Source: JBKEDS01 sp047975545
GTDB taxonomy: Bacteria > Bacteroidota > Bacteroidia > Flavobacteriales > Flavobacteriaceae
Direction: 5' to 3'
Length of the DNA stretch: 49,820 nt
Assembly (NCBI GenBank): GCA_047975545.1
Contig: JBKEDS010000022.1
Location: forward strand, 1-49,820
Below, piece by piece: positions 24,086 to 32,651 of this stretch (within the stretch, counting starts at the first letter, position 1; every line of letters starts with the position of its first letter). The translations under genes and the position numbers were made by a program. The notes beneath the pieces are model-generated. The model saw only the letters and a list, made by a program, of their open reading frames with translations, made no database searches and was not told where the DNA came from.

Positions 24086-25315
24086 ATGCTAATAACAACC
24101 CTTTCAATATCCGATGTCCGCTATAAACTAAAAGAAGGCGCCGGCTCCGATGCCATACACACAACGCCCATTTATGCCTATGCCGTAACGCGCCTAAAAA
24201 CCAATACGCCACACGAAGGCATAGGATTGGCCTTTACCCTTGGCATGGGCAACGAACTGGTTTGCAATGCTATTGCGTACTTAAAAAAGCATATCGAGGG
24301 CAAGGATATTAACGCCCTTATGGCCAATTTTGGAAAAACGTACAATGCCATGGCAAACGACCCCAACTTACGGTGGCTGGGGCCGCATAAAGGTGTGGTG
24401 CATTTGGCGCTGGCTTCGGTGGTTAATGCCTGTTTCGACCTTTGGGCAAAACACAAGGGCGTTCCCGTATGGAAACTGTTAATCGATTTAAGCCCCGAAG
24501 ATTTGGCAAACACCTTGGACTTTTCGTACTACGAAGATGTGCTAACCAAAACCGAAGCTATTGCATTGTTAAAAGAACAAGCCCCAACAAAAAAAGACAG
24601 GGAAACCATTTTAAAAACAGGCTATCCGGGTTACGACACTTCCGTGGGCTGGTTTAATTACAGCGACGAAAAAGTGGTCGAAAACATAAAAAAAGCCATA
24701 GATAATGGCTTTACCGCCATGAAACTTAAAGTAGGCGCAAAAGACCCCAAACACGACATCCGCCGCGCCAAGCTGCTTCGTAAAATTGCGGGCAATGGCA
24801 CCACTATTATGTTCGATGCCAACCAACAATGGAACTTGCCCGAGGCCATAGCAATATGCAAGGAATTGCAAACGCTAAACCCATTATGGATTGAGGAGCC
24901 CACCCACCCCGACGATATTATTGCCCATGTAAAATTGGCCAAGGAAGTACCCGTAAAATTAGCCTTGGGCGAACATGTTTCTAACAGTATTCTGTTCAAA
25001 AATTTTATACTCTCGGGCTGCATGGGCTTTAACCAGGTTGATGCCGTACGGGTTGGTGGGGTATCGGAATTTATCCTAATTAGTTTGCTTTCAAAAAAAT
25101 ATAATATTCCCGTTGTGCCTCACGTAGGCGATATGGGGCAAATACACCAGCATTTGGTATTGTTCAACCATATTAGTTTGGGGCATGAGGCTTTGTTCTT
25201 GGAGCATATTCCGCATTTAAAAAACTATTTTAAGCATCCCGCAATAGTAAAAAACGGCGTGTACGCTATTCCTCAAGAACCGGGTTTAAGCACCGATTTA
25301 AAACGGTATGATTAG
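24086..25315 (+). CDS. L-fuconate dehydratase-like enolase superfamily enzyme
   Basis: Dehydrates an aldonate to a 2-keto-3-deoxy acid. The 409-aa sequence follows L-fuconate dehydratase closely: TSVGWFNYSDEKV, the KLKVG lysine pair, DANQQW (first metal Asp), WIEEPTHPDDI (Glu), LGEHVSN (third ligand) and HVGDMGQIHQH (catalytic His). The frame is open back to 23948, over the previous gene, but the ATG at 24086 gives MLITTLSISDVRYKL, the expected N-terminus. Together with the sulfatase and symporter it points to fucose release and catabolism from sulfated fucans. Other 6-deoxy aldonates are possible substrates. Confidence 0.85.
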   Translation: MLITTLSISDVRYKLKEGAGSDAIHTTPIYAYAVTRLKTNTPHEGIGLAFTLGMGNELVCNAIAYLKKHIEGKDINALMANFGKTYNAMANDPNLRWLGPHKGVVHLALASVVNACFDLWAKHKGVPVWKLLIDLSPEDLANTLDFSYYEDVLTKTEAIALLKEQAPTKKDRETILKTGYPGYDTSVGWFNYSDEKVVENIKKAIDNGFTAMKLKVGAKDPKHDIRRAKLLRKIAGNGTTIMFDANQQWNLPEAIAICKELQTLNPLWIEEPTHPDDIIAHVKLAKEVPVKLALGEHVSNSILFKNFILSGCMGFNQVDAVRVGGVSEFILISLLSKKYNIPVVPHVGDMGQIHQHLVLFNHISLGHEALFLEHIPHLKNYFKHPAIVKNGVYAIPQEPGLSTDLKRYD

Positions 25316-25461
25316 TATGCGCAGATAAACTATGTTTTTTTTAAAGTTTTATGCAAATACCTTTAAGCCTTGTAAAATTGGTACAACCCGATATTTTAAT
25401 TACGCCACAAAATAATTAGCGTAAAAGTTGCGCATTATTTATTTTAGCTGAAAATACAATA

Positions 25462-25622
25462 ATACCAGTTCTGATTTGAAATTACCGTGAAATAAAATGA
25501 TGATTTTTTTCTTTATATGAAGGATAAAATTAAAGCATAGCATTGCTACGGTTTCATTTTATTCTGAAATAGAAAGGGAAAAAGAGCGTTTTATTACGGT
25601 AATTTCAAGTTGGAAATGGTAT
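25462..25622. repeat. MITE-like palindromic element, 161 bp
   Basis: Terminal inverted repeats of about 27 bp (25462-25488 and 25596-25622) are paired with few mismatches. The inner 13 bp, TTGAAATTACCGT (25476-25488), is perfect against 25596-25608. A second perfect pair, AATAAAATGA (25491-25500) with TCATTTTATT (25554-25563), is nested inside. No coding capacity is seen. This element occupies most of the gene-free stretch 25316-25690; no target-site duplication was recognised. Confidence 0.75.
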
Positions 25623-25668
25623 GACAAACGCACTGTTTTATAAGAGGAACGGATGTATTTGGAATTAC

Positions 25669-25676
25669 TATATTTG
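25669..25676 (+). promoter_or_regulatory. -7 box for the kinase-like gene
   Basis: TATATTTG matches TAnnTTTG exactly, 15 nt before the ATG at 25691. No well-spaced -33 TTG is seen. Confidence 0.5.
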
Positions 25677-25690
25677 CCAAAGAAAAATAA

Positions 25691-26335
25691 ATGAACATTA
25701 AACAGCTAAAATATGAACTACAACATCTCATTTCGGGAAAGAGCAGCTCAAGCTATGATGCACTTATCCAAACAGTCGCCAACCTCCTTAAAAGCGGCAA
25801 GAGAACAAGCCCTGTGGCTCAAGAAAAACACCAAAACAAAGCTCAAGAAGCAACGAGGTTAATTGCTTTTGCAAATGAAAACGGTTTGTTGTTGAAAACG
25901 ATTTCCGAAGAAAATTTTGTGTCCAGTGGTGCCGAGCAAAAAGTATATATCAAAGGAAAAAGAAATGTTATAAAGCTTAATGATGCGGTATATTATGCGT
26001 CTTGGGAAGATTATTTTCATAACTTATTACTGCACAACTATTTTTTTTCAGACACGGCCTATGAGTTAATGGGGTTTTATGTTGCCAACAGCGTTTTGTA
26101 CGCAGTAGTACAACAAACTTACGTTAAAGCCGATGCCATTACAGATTTAAATGCAGTAAAAGCATTTATGGCCGCCAACGGATTTGAAAATATAAGAAGG
26201 CAAGATTACCAGCACCCCGATTTAGGGATAATTATTGAAGATTTGCACGATGAAAATGTACTAACCAACAATGGGTTGTTATATTTTATAGATACCGTTT
26301 TTTATATCAATCCCGAGTTTTTTCAAAAAAATTGA
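25691..26335 (+). CDS. Stand-alone kinase-like protein of the polyvalent-protein type
   Basis: 214-aa cytoplasmic protein. The core resembles the Ser/Thr/Tyr kinase domain found in phage and plasmid polyvalent proteins: GAEQKVYI then NVIKLND (nucleotide-binding strand with a Lys, about residues 80-98), a hinge-like AVVQQTYV, a catalytic-loop-like EDLHDENVL (about 189-197) and a metal-Asp-like YFIDTVFY (about 203-210). Residues 1-60 form a helical N-terminal segment. It has its own promoter and lies alone between a MITE-like element and repeat R3, suggesting an acquired gene. The family call is from motif memory and the function is unknown. Confidence 0.6.
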   Translation: MNIKQLKYELQHLISGKSSSSYDALIQTVANLLKSGKRTSPVAQEKHQNKAQEATRLIAFANENGLLLKTISEENFVSSGAEQKVYIKGKRNVIKLNDAVYYASWEDYFHNLLLHNYFFSDTAYELMGFYVANSVLYAVVQQTYVKADAITDLNAVKAFMAANGFENIRRQDYQHPDLGIIIEDLHDENVLTNNGLLYFIDTVFYINPEFFQKN

Positions 26336-26388
26336 TATGAGCCTTTTGCACTGTGGAAAAAGAAACACCCATGATTAAATTTAATCCG

Positions 26389-26631
26389 TGAAATCCTCTT
26401 TTAGGGATTTAATATAGCCAAGACAATCGCCTCTACAAAAGGACATGAATAAAAACATAGGCCTGTAGGCTTTCGGTTATTTTGCTAAGTATCATAAAAA
26501 CCTAAAAATTAAATGTTTAACTTAAATTTATTCGTATGAAAGCCCATAATGGGCATTTGGCTGGGCAAAATTCGATACCCACCGAAATAATTAAATAACT
26601 GAACCACAGGTTCTTGATAAAATTTAAATAG
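26389..26631 (-). repeat. Dispersed 244-bp repeat, copy R3 (reverse orientation)
   Basis: A full unit on the minus strand: degenerate CCCTAAAAGAGG block, AATAAAAAC, an AGGCCTGTAGGCT palindrome, AACTTAAATTTATTCG, then GCCCATAATGGGC (26542-26554), CCACCGAAATAATTAAATAAC and CAGGTTCTTGATAAAATTTAAATAG. The blocks occur as a cyclic permutation of R1, as expected of a tandem array. It ends exactly at the ATG of the exonuclease gene and fills the gap 26336-26631. Confidence 0.85.
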
Positions 26632-27393
26632 ATGAAAATCATATCATACAACGTAAACGGCATTAGAGCCGCCATAAACAAAGGCTTTATGGATTGGTTA
26701 AAAAGCGCAAGCCCCGACGTAATTTGCCTTCAGGAAATAAAAGCCTTAAAAGAACAATTGGATTTAGAGGTTTTTACCGAGGCCGGCTACACCTATAACT
26801 ATTGGTTTAGCGCCCAAAAAAAAGGGTATAGCGGCGTGGCTATTTTAAGCAAAATAAAGCCCAATCACATCGAGTATGGCACGGGAATTGCTTCAATGGA
26901 CGCCGAAGGCAGAAACCTGCGCGCCGATTTTAACGGCGTATCGGTTATGAGCCTATATTTGCCATCGGGCACCAACGACGACCGCTTGGGCCATAAATTT
27001 GAATATATGGATATGTTCCAAGACTACATAAACACGTTAAAACAAGACGTGCCAAATTTGGTTATCTGTGGCGATTACAATATTTGCCATGAGGAAATAG
27101 ACATACACAACCCCAAAGGATTAAGTAAAGTATCCGGCTTTTTGCCCGCAGAGCGCAAATGGCTGGGCGGTTTTATAAATAGCGGCTTTATAGATTCCTT
27201 TAGGTTTATAAACCCCGATAAACAGCAATACAGTTGGTGGAGCTACCGCGCCAATGCCCGCGCCAACAACAAAGGTTGGCGGTTGGATTATGCCATGGTG
27301 GCAAACCCTTTAAAGGATAAAATAAAACGGGCCGTTATTTTGCCCGAAGCCCAACACAGCGACCATTGTCCTATTTTAGTAGAATTAAAATAA
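26632..27393 (+). CDS. xthA: Exodeoxyribonuclease III
   Basis: AP endonuclease and 3'-5' exonuclease of base excision repair. The 253-aa protein shows SYNVNGIRAA, ICLQEIKA (metal Glu), GDYNICHEEIDI (catalytic Asp and Asn), GWRLDYAM and the C-terminal HSDHCPI (catalytic His). The ATG directly abuts dispersed repeat R3, so its promoter and leader must lie within repeat sequence. An OmpA gene follows after 22 nt. Confidence 0.95.
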   Translation: MKIISYNVNGIRAAINKGFMDWLKSASPDVICLQEIKALKEQLDLEVFTEAGYTYNYWFSAQKKGYSGVAILSKIKPNHIEYGTGIASMDAEGRNLRADFNGVSVMSLYLPSGTNDDRLGHKFEYMDMFQDYINTLKQDVPNLVICGDYNICHEEIDIHNPKGLSKVSGFLPAERKWLGGFINSGFIDSFRFINPDKQQYSWWSYRANARANNKGWRLDYAMVANPLKDKIKRAVILPEAQHSDHCPILVELK

Positions 27394-27415
27394 GTTGAAA
27401 TAAAACATAGCAATA

Positions 27416-28375
27416 ATGATTAAAAACCTTCTATTTACCGCAACAGCCGTATTGCTTCTAACATCCTGCGTATCGCCAAAAGTGTATAAGGATTTAGAGG
27501 CAAGGTACGATAACCTTAAAAAGGAAAACCGTAAGCTAACCTTGGAAAACGAAACCTTGTTGGACGATAAAACCGCAGCCGAAACCGAACTAAAACAATT
27601 AAAAGAAGCCCATAAAGAAGCCGTAGCCCAGCGCGATAAGCTACAAAGCAACTACAACACAACCAAAGCCAATCTTGATGCCCTAAAAGCCTCTTACGAT
27701 GCCTTGGAAAAAAACAGTTCGAAAGCTATTGCCGAAAACTCCCAGAAAAACCGTGAGCTATTGGCCGAGCTCGAAGCTAAGGAACAAGCGTTAGCAGCCG
27801 AAAATGCCCGTCTTGAAACTATAAAGCGAGAGCTGGAAAACCGCTCCAACCGGGTAGCCGAACTGGAAAAAGTTATAGCCGATAAAGATGCCGCCATGAC
27901 CACGCTTAAAGAAGCCATTTCCCGCGCCCTAACCGATTTCGAGGGCAAAGGCCTAACCATCGAGCAGCGCAACGGCAAGGTTTACGTATCCATGGAAAAC
28001 AAATTATTGTTCAGCTCGGGCAGTTGGGCCGTAAACGCTGAAGGACGCCGGGCCGTACAGCAACTGGGCAACGTTCTGGCGCAAAACCCCGACGTAAACG
28101 TGCTTATCGAAGGCCATACCGACAATGTGCCGTATTCGGGCAATGGCATATTGGTCAACAACTGGGATTTGTCCACCAAACGGGCCACGGCAATCGTAAA
28201 TATTTTAAACGAAAACGCCGATATGTTCCCCGAAAACCTAACGGCTGCCGGACGTGGCGAGTACTTGCCCGTAGCTACCAACGACACCCCAGAAGGGCGA
28301 GCCAAAAACCGAAGGATAGAAGTTATTTTAACCCCTAAACTTGACGAGTTAACCAAATTGCTAAACAACAATTAA
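27416..28375 (+). CDS. OmpA-family peptidoglycan-binding lipoprotein with coiled coil
   Basis: Envelope-anchoring lipoprotein, 319 aa. The lipobox Cys is at residue 18 (LLLTSC). A long Glu/Lys-rich coiled coil follows (about 25-165). The C-terminal OmpA domain runs from about 185 to 312, with EGHTDNVPY, NNWDLSTKRA (peptidoglycan-binding Asp) and AKNRRIEV (binding Arg). It is 22 nt after xthA on the same strand and ends before a strong terminator at 28405-28437. Confidence 0.92.
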   Translation: MIKNLLFTATAVLLLTSCVSPKVYKDLEARYDNLKKENRKLTLENETLLDDKTAAETELKQLKEAHKEAVAQRDKLQSNYNTTKANLDALKASYDALEKNSSKAIAENSQKNRELLAELEAKEQALAAENARLETIKRELENRSNRVAELEKVIADKDAAMTTLKEAISRALTDFEGKGLTIEQRNGKVYVSMENKLLFSSGSWAVNAEGRRAVQQLGNVLAQNPDVNVLIEGHTDNVPYSGNGILVNNWDLSTKRATAIVNILNENADMFPENLTAAGRGEYLPVATNDTPEGRAKNRRIEVILTPKLDELTKLLNNN

Positions 28376-28404
28376 CAATAAAATAAATTAACAACAAATG
28401 CTCT

Positions 28405-28437
28405 AAACCTTGTAGGTTTCCAAAACCTACAAGGTTT
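28405..28437 (+). terminator. Strong terminator after the OmpA lipoprotein gene
   Basis: A perfect 15-bp inverted repeat, AAACCTTGTAGGTTT (28405-28419) with its complement at 28423-28437, has a 3-nt loop. Confidence 0.8.
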
Positions 28438-28478
28438 ATTTGGTATAAATAACAAGGCAAATTAACGGTTATAGTTTT

Positions 28479-29519
28479 ATGGACGAAAGAATACATAAGT
28501 TAGAAGAAGAAAACCAACTTCTAAAAGAAAAACTCAACAAAATACAGGAGCTTTCAAAAAAGAAAACAAAGCAACGTGTCGGGCTGTTGCGGTTTATAGG
28601 CCATGCCATTGCGGGCAAAAAACTAAAAAATAGCATTTACAATTTATTGGACGAGTACAATGTACAGAAAAACGTAACTCGTGAAACCCTGTCCGATTTT
28701 TTGGCCAGCATTATACACCGCATAACCCGAATAGGGGTTTTTACCCTGTTGTTCGCCCTTTTTCCATCGGCTTTATTATTGCACCAAAATTTCTTGTTAA
28801 AGCAACAAAACAAAAAAATACAGGACCAAACCCATTTGGCGGAAGCCTCGCGCCGTTCGGCACAAATGTTTATTATGGGCGAGGTGCTTTCCGATATTAA
28901 TACGGAACTAAACCAACGTACAACCTTGTCCGATGTTTTGGTGGGGCGCATTATTAGTTTAAGCCATGCCATGAAACCCTATCGGTACATTGTGGACAAC
29001 GAACTTATAGAAAAACCCATAAGCCCCGAACGGGGGCAACTGCTTATTACCTTGGCCAAAAGCAATTTAAACAAGTCCTTTTTTGTCGATAATATTTTGC
29101 AGCAAGCCGATTTTACCCAAGCCGAACTAACCAATACCCGACTGCCTAACACAACATTAAGGGATGTTAACCTAACACGGGCCAATGTGGCCAATTCCGA
29201 TTTGGAAAATACCGACCTATCGTTTGCCACCCTAACCAATACCGATTTTACTAATGTCGATTTTACCGATGCTATTTTAAAACGAGCCGATTTTACCAAT
29301 GCCAACCTAACCGATGCCAACCTTAGGTTTGCCGTTGTTGAAGGTGCCAATTTTACCAATACCAACCTCAACAACGTAAAAGTACACCGTATGGATTGGT
29401 TAAATTATATAAGCGGCATAAATGTTACGGGAGCCGAACAACTTAAAAAAACTTACGAGGTCGACAGTATTTATTTTGAAGATTTGCGCCGAAAAGTCCC
29501 TACATTAATAAGAAAATAA
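28479..29519 (+). CDS. Membrane-anchored pentapeptide-repeat protein
   Basis: 346-aa protein with three parts. An N-terminal coiled coil (about 1-35) precedes a basic stretch and a hydrophobic segment (TRIGVFTLLFALFPSALLL, about 85-103). A helical middle region follows. About 17 pentapeptide repeats (A(D/N)LxX-type, e.g. TNTDFTNVDFTDAILKRADF) span about residues 205-305 and should fold as a right-handed quadrilateral helix. A short C-terminal cap follows. The role of such membrane-linked pentapeptide proteins is unknown. It appears monocistronic. Confidence 0.85.
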   Translation: MDERIHKLEEENQLLKEKLNKIQELSKKKTKQRVGLLRFIGHAIAGKKLKNSIYNLLDEYNVQKNVTRETLSDFLASIIHRITRIGVFTLLFALFPSALLLHQNFLLKQQNKKIQDQTHLAEASRRSAQMFIMGEVLSDINTELNQRTTLSDVLVGRIISLSHAMKPYRYIVDNELIEKPISPERGQLLITLAKSNLNKSFFVDNILQQADFTQAELTNTRLPNTTLRDVNLTRANVANSDLENTDLSFATLTNTDFTNVDFTDAILKRADFTNANLTDANLRFAVVEGANFTNTNLNNVKVHRMDWLNYISGINVTGAEQLKKTYEVDSIYFEDLRRKVPTLIRK

Positions 29520-29548
29520 TTAGACTTTTTTTCAATTTAAGAAAACAC

Positions 29549-30589
29549 ATGAAATACACACAATTACCGCACACCAACATAAAAATTAGCAAAATTTGCC
29601 TGGGTACCATGACCTGGGGCAACCAAAATACAGAAGCCGACGGCCATACCCAATTGGATTACGCCCTATCGCAAGGCATAAATTTTATAGATACGGCCGA
29701 AATGTACCCCGTTCCGGCAAGCCCCGAAACACAAGGTGCCACCAGTAAAATTATTGGTAACTGGCTTAAAAAAACAGGCAACCGCAACAAGGTTGTTATA
29801 GCCAGTAAAATCGTGGGACGCTCCAGCGATTACACGGCCCATATACGTACAACGGGGTTAAACGCCAACAGCATAGAAGAAGCCATAAACAACGAGCTAA
29901 AACGCTTACAAACCGATTATATCGATTTATATCAAATACACTGGCCCGAGCGTTTAACCAATACCTTTGGCACGCGCGACTACAAACACGACCCCACCGA
30001 CGAGTGGGTTGATAATTTCAATGAGGTATTGCACCATTTGGAATTGCAAATCCGAGCAGGCAAAATTAGGTATATAGGTATGAGCAACGAAAAGGCGTGG
30101 GGCGCCATGCGGTTTTTGGAGGAATCGAAAAAAAACAGCTTGCCCCGAATGCGCACCATACAAAACGCCTATTCGTTAATTAATCGGGTTTTTGAAGGCG
30201 ATATGGCCGAAATTTCCATGCGCGAAAATTTAGGTTTATTAGCCTATTCGCCCATGGCCTTTGGGGTGCTTTCGGGCAAATACATAAAAGGTACGGCAGC
30301 CGATAATGCCCGCCTAAAACTATTCCCCCGATTTTCAAGATACAGTAGCCACCAATGCACCGAAGCCGCAAAACGCTATTTAAAAATTGCCGAGGATAAT
30401 GGCATAACCTTGGCCCAAATGAGCTTGGCCTTTGTTAACCAACAACCTTTTGTAACCAGTAATATTATTGGCGCAACTAATTTGGCGCAACTTAAAGAAA
30501 ACATAGCCAGTACTAACATAACCCTAAACAACGAGGTGTTGGCGCAAATAGAAGCCGTACACAAAGAATTGCCCAACCCCGCCGTGTAG
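29549..30589 (+). CDS. Aldo/keto reductase (Tas-like)
   Basis: NADPH-dependent oxidoreductase with a TIM barrel, 346 aa. The AKR catalytic tetrad can be traced: Asp and Tyr in FIDTAEMYP (about 49-57), Lys in IASKIVG (about 86-92) and His in DLYQIHWPER (about 127-136). The cofactor region SPMAFGVLSGKY is also present. It resembles E. coli Tas/YghZ-type enzymes; the physiological substrate is unknown. Confidence 0.9.
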   Translation: MKYTQLPHTNIKISKICLGTMTWGNQNTEADGHTQLDYALSQGINFIDTAEMYPVPASPETQGATSKIIGNWLKKTGNRNKVVIASKIVGRSSDYTAHIRTTGLNANSIEEAINNELKRLQTDYIDLYQIHWPERLTNTFGTRDYKHDPTDEWVDNFNEVLHHLELQIRAGKIRYIGMSNEKAWGAMRFLEESKKNSLPRMRTIQNAYSLINRVFEGDMAEISMRENLGLLAYSPMAFGVLSGKYIKGTAADNARLKLFPRFSRYSSHQCTEAAKRYLKIAEDNGITLAQMSLAFVNQQPFVTSNIIGATNLAQLKENIASTNITLNNEVLAQIEAVHKELPNPAV

Positions 30590-30611
30590 TTGCAATTTAA
30601 TATTGAAAAGC

Positions 30612-30763
30612 AATGAAACCCTCATTGAGGGCTTTAGCAAAGCCAAGGGTAAAGACCTCCACAAAAGGTCATGAATAAAAACATAGGCCTGTAGGCTTTC
30701 GGTTATTTTGCTAAGTATAATAAAAACCTAAAAATCAAATATTTAACTTAAATTTATTCGTGT
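30612..30763 (-). repeat. Dispersed repeat family, copy R4 (reverse, half unit)
   Basis: Contains CCCTCATTGAGGG (30620-30632), GACCTCCACAAAAGGTCATGAATAAAAAC, AGGCCTGTAGGCT, TTTCGGTTATTTTGCTAAGTAT and AACTTAAATTTATTCGTG. It is nearly identical to the first half of R3 but lacks the GCCCATAATGGGC half. It ends at the GTG start of the next gene. Confidence 0.85.
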
Positions 30764-31178
30764 GAAATACTTTTTTATTATCCTATCGTTACTGCTAACC
30801 GGCAAAGACTGTTCACAAAAAAAAGAAAATGAAAATGTATTGTCTTTTGAGTATAGCGCCGTTTCCAGAGGGTTTTCAAAACACATAAAAATTAATGATA
30901 AAGCAATAACGGTTCAAAATTCAATTTTAAAAAAAGCGTGTCCCCAAAACGACTGGAACAGGCTTGTTGAACTTTCAAAAACCATTCCCGTAGAAACCAT
31001 AGCAAGTCTTGAAGCGCCTTCAAAAAAACGATTTTTCGATGGCGCCGCCATTGCCAATTTAACCCTTTTTTATAACGATTCTATCTACAAAACACCAAGT
31101 TTCGACCACGGTAACCCGCCTGCTGAAATAGCCGAGCTTGTTAAAGAAATCCTATCAATTTCAGAAAACATTGAATAG
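30762..31178 (+). CDS. Small secreted protein, unknown function
   Basis: 138 aa. The N-terminus is a signal peptide (KYFFIILSLLLTG), with Cys17 possibly a poor lipobox (GKDC). The remainder is a compact soluble domain with two further cysteines; no family was recognised. The start is GTG at 30762, lying on the border of repeat R4. It precedes sufE by 38 nt, but co-transcription is uncertain. Confidence 0.7.
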   Translation: MKYFFIILSLLLTGKDCSQKKENENVLSFEYSAVSRGFSKHIKINDKAITVQNSILKKACPQNDWNRLVELSKTIPVETIASLEAPSKKRFFDGAAIANLTLFYNDSIYKTPSFDHGNPPAEIAELVKEILSISENIE

Positions 31179-31216
31179 CAGCAATTCTTATTGTACTTTT
31201 ACAAAAAATTTAAACC

Positions 31217-31639
31217 GTGGCAATAGCAGATATTCAAAATGAAATAATAGACGAATTCTCAATGTTCGACGATTGGGAAGAGCGCTACCAATATATGATA
31301 GATTTGGGTAAGGATTTACCCCTGATAGACGACCAATACAAAACCGATAACAACTTAATTAAGGGCTGCCAAAGCAAAGTATGGGTGCATGCCGAAATGC
31401 AGGACGACAAACTGGTGTTTACCGCCGATAGCGATGCCATAATTACCAAGGGCATTATTGCTATTTTGGTACGTGTGTTTTCCAACCAGCACCCCAAGGA
31501 TATTATCGATGCCGATACCGATTTTATTGATAAAATAGGTTTAAAGGAACACCTATCGCCAACCCGTGCCAATGGCTTGGTTAGTATGGTAAAGCAGCTT
31601 AAAATGTATGCCATAGCATACCAAACACAATTAAAATAG
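31217..31639 (+). CDS. sufE: SufE family cysteine desulfuration protein
   Basis: Accepts sulfur from the SufS cysteine desulfurase and passes it to the SUF Fe-S scaffold. The 140-aa protein has the sulfur-accepting cysteine in IKGCQSKVW (about residue 53) and the LSPTRANGL motif near the C-terminus. It starts with GTG at 31217; no in-frame ATG precedes it. It heads a group with DUF59 and DUF2480 genes, a usual Flavobacteriia order. Confidence 0.93.
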   Translation: MAIADIQNEIIDEFSMFDDWEERYQYMIDLGKDLPLIDDQYKTDNNLIKGCQSKVWVHAEMQDDKLVFTADSDAIITKGIIAILVRVFSNQHPKDIIDADTDFIDKIGLKEHLSPTRANGLVSMVKQLKMYAIAYQTQLK

Positions 31640-31707
31640 GAGTTTTTGGACATAGCTAACAACTTTTTGTTGAAACCAAAAACCCGAAACCAAAAAACCT
31701 AAAAAAA

Positions 31708-32031
31708 ATGAGCAATACGATAGACACAGCCGACTTGGGCGAAAAAATAGTAAACGTTTTAAAAACCATTTACGACCCTGAAATCCCAGTGGATATTTAC
31801 GAATTGGGCCTAATTTACGACGTTTTCGTAAATGAAGATTACGACGTTAAAATACTCATGACCCTTACCACGCCCAACTGCCCCGTAGCCGAAACCCTGC
31901 CCATGGAAGTCGAGGAAAAAATAAAATCGTTGGACGACGTAAAAAGCGCCGAGGTTGAAATAACCTTCGACCCACCATGGACGCAAGATCTTATGAGCGA
32001 AGAGGCCAAATTAGAACTGGGAATGCTTTAA
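31708..32031 (+). CDS. MIP18/DUF59 Fe-S assembly factor
   Basis: 107-aa protein of the DUF59/SufT-PaaD-like family involved in Fe-S cluster assembly. It shows DPEIPVDIYELGLIYDV and the conserved cysteine in TTPNCPVAE (about residue 56). It lies 68 nt after sufE and 3 nt before the DUF2480 gene, suggesting one operon. Confidence 0.9.
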   Translation: MSNTIDTADLGEKIVNVLKTIYDPEIPVDIYELGLIYDVFVNEDYDVKILMTLTTPNCPVAETLPMEVEEKIKSLDDVKSAEVEITFDPPWTQDLMSEEAKLELGML

Positions 32032-32034
32032 CCC

Positions 32035-32544
32035 ATGGCAGGCGAAATTGTAAATCGGGTAGCCAACAGCACCTTAACAACCATAAACCTTGAAGATTAT
32101 TATCCGCAAGGAAAACGGGTGCTATTGGATATAAAAGACTGGCTTTTTGAAGGCCTTATACTGCGTGAAAAAGAATTTAGGCAATATGTAGCCCAACACG
32201 ATTGGGCGCAGTACCAAAACAACTACGTGGCGCTTACCTGTACCAGCGATGCCATATTGCCGGGGTGGGCTTTTATGCTTATTAGCTTACAGTTGCAACC
32301 GTATGCAAAAGCCGTTGCAATAGGCAATTTAGAAACTTTGGAAACTTTGCTTTACCAAAACATTATAATGAATTTAAATATTGACGCGTTTGCTAACAAG
32401 CCCGTTATTATAAAAGGCTGCAGCAAAAAACCCGTGCCGCAAAATGCCTATGTTATGTTGGCAAACAAGTTAAAACCCGTGGCAAAATCCATTATGTATG
32501 GCGAAGCATGTTCGTCGGTACCCTTGTTTAAATCCAACAAATAA
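32035..32544 (+). CDS. DUF2480 family protein
   Basis: 169-aa cytoplasmic protein recognised as DUF2480 from its opening (GEIVNRVANSTLTTINLEDYYP) and KDWLFEGLILREKEFR. Cysteines at CTSDAI, KGCSKKPVP and EACSSVP could bind a metal or cluster. It starts 3 nt after the DUF59 gene. Its function is unknown; the steady linkage to SUF genes suggests a role in Fe-S metabolism. Confidence 0.85.
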   Translation: MAGEIVNRVANSTLTTINLEDYYPQGKRVLLDIKDWLFEGLILREKEFRQYVAQHDWAQYQNNYVALTCTSDAILPGWAFMLISLQLQPYAKAVAIGNLETLETLLYQNIIMNLNIDAFANKPVIIKGCSKKPVPQNAYVMLANKLKPVAKSIMYGEACSSVPLFKSNK

Positions 32545-32616
32545 CCGCTTTCTTGTGACCTAATCTTAAAAAAAGGGTCTTAAACCGATAAATAATAAAT
32601 TATAATATTATTGGTT

Positions 32617-32624
32617 TATATTTG
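32617..32624 (+). promoter_or_regulatory. -7 box for the DUF3078 gene
   Basis: TATATTTG is an exact TAnnTTTG match, 27 nt before the ATG at 32652. It overlaps the in-frame TTG at 32622, excluding that codon as a start. Confidence 0.55.
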
Positions 32625-32651
32625 CACGATTTTACAAAAAACAGACACACA

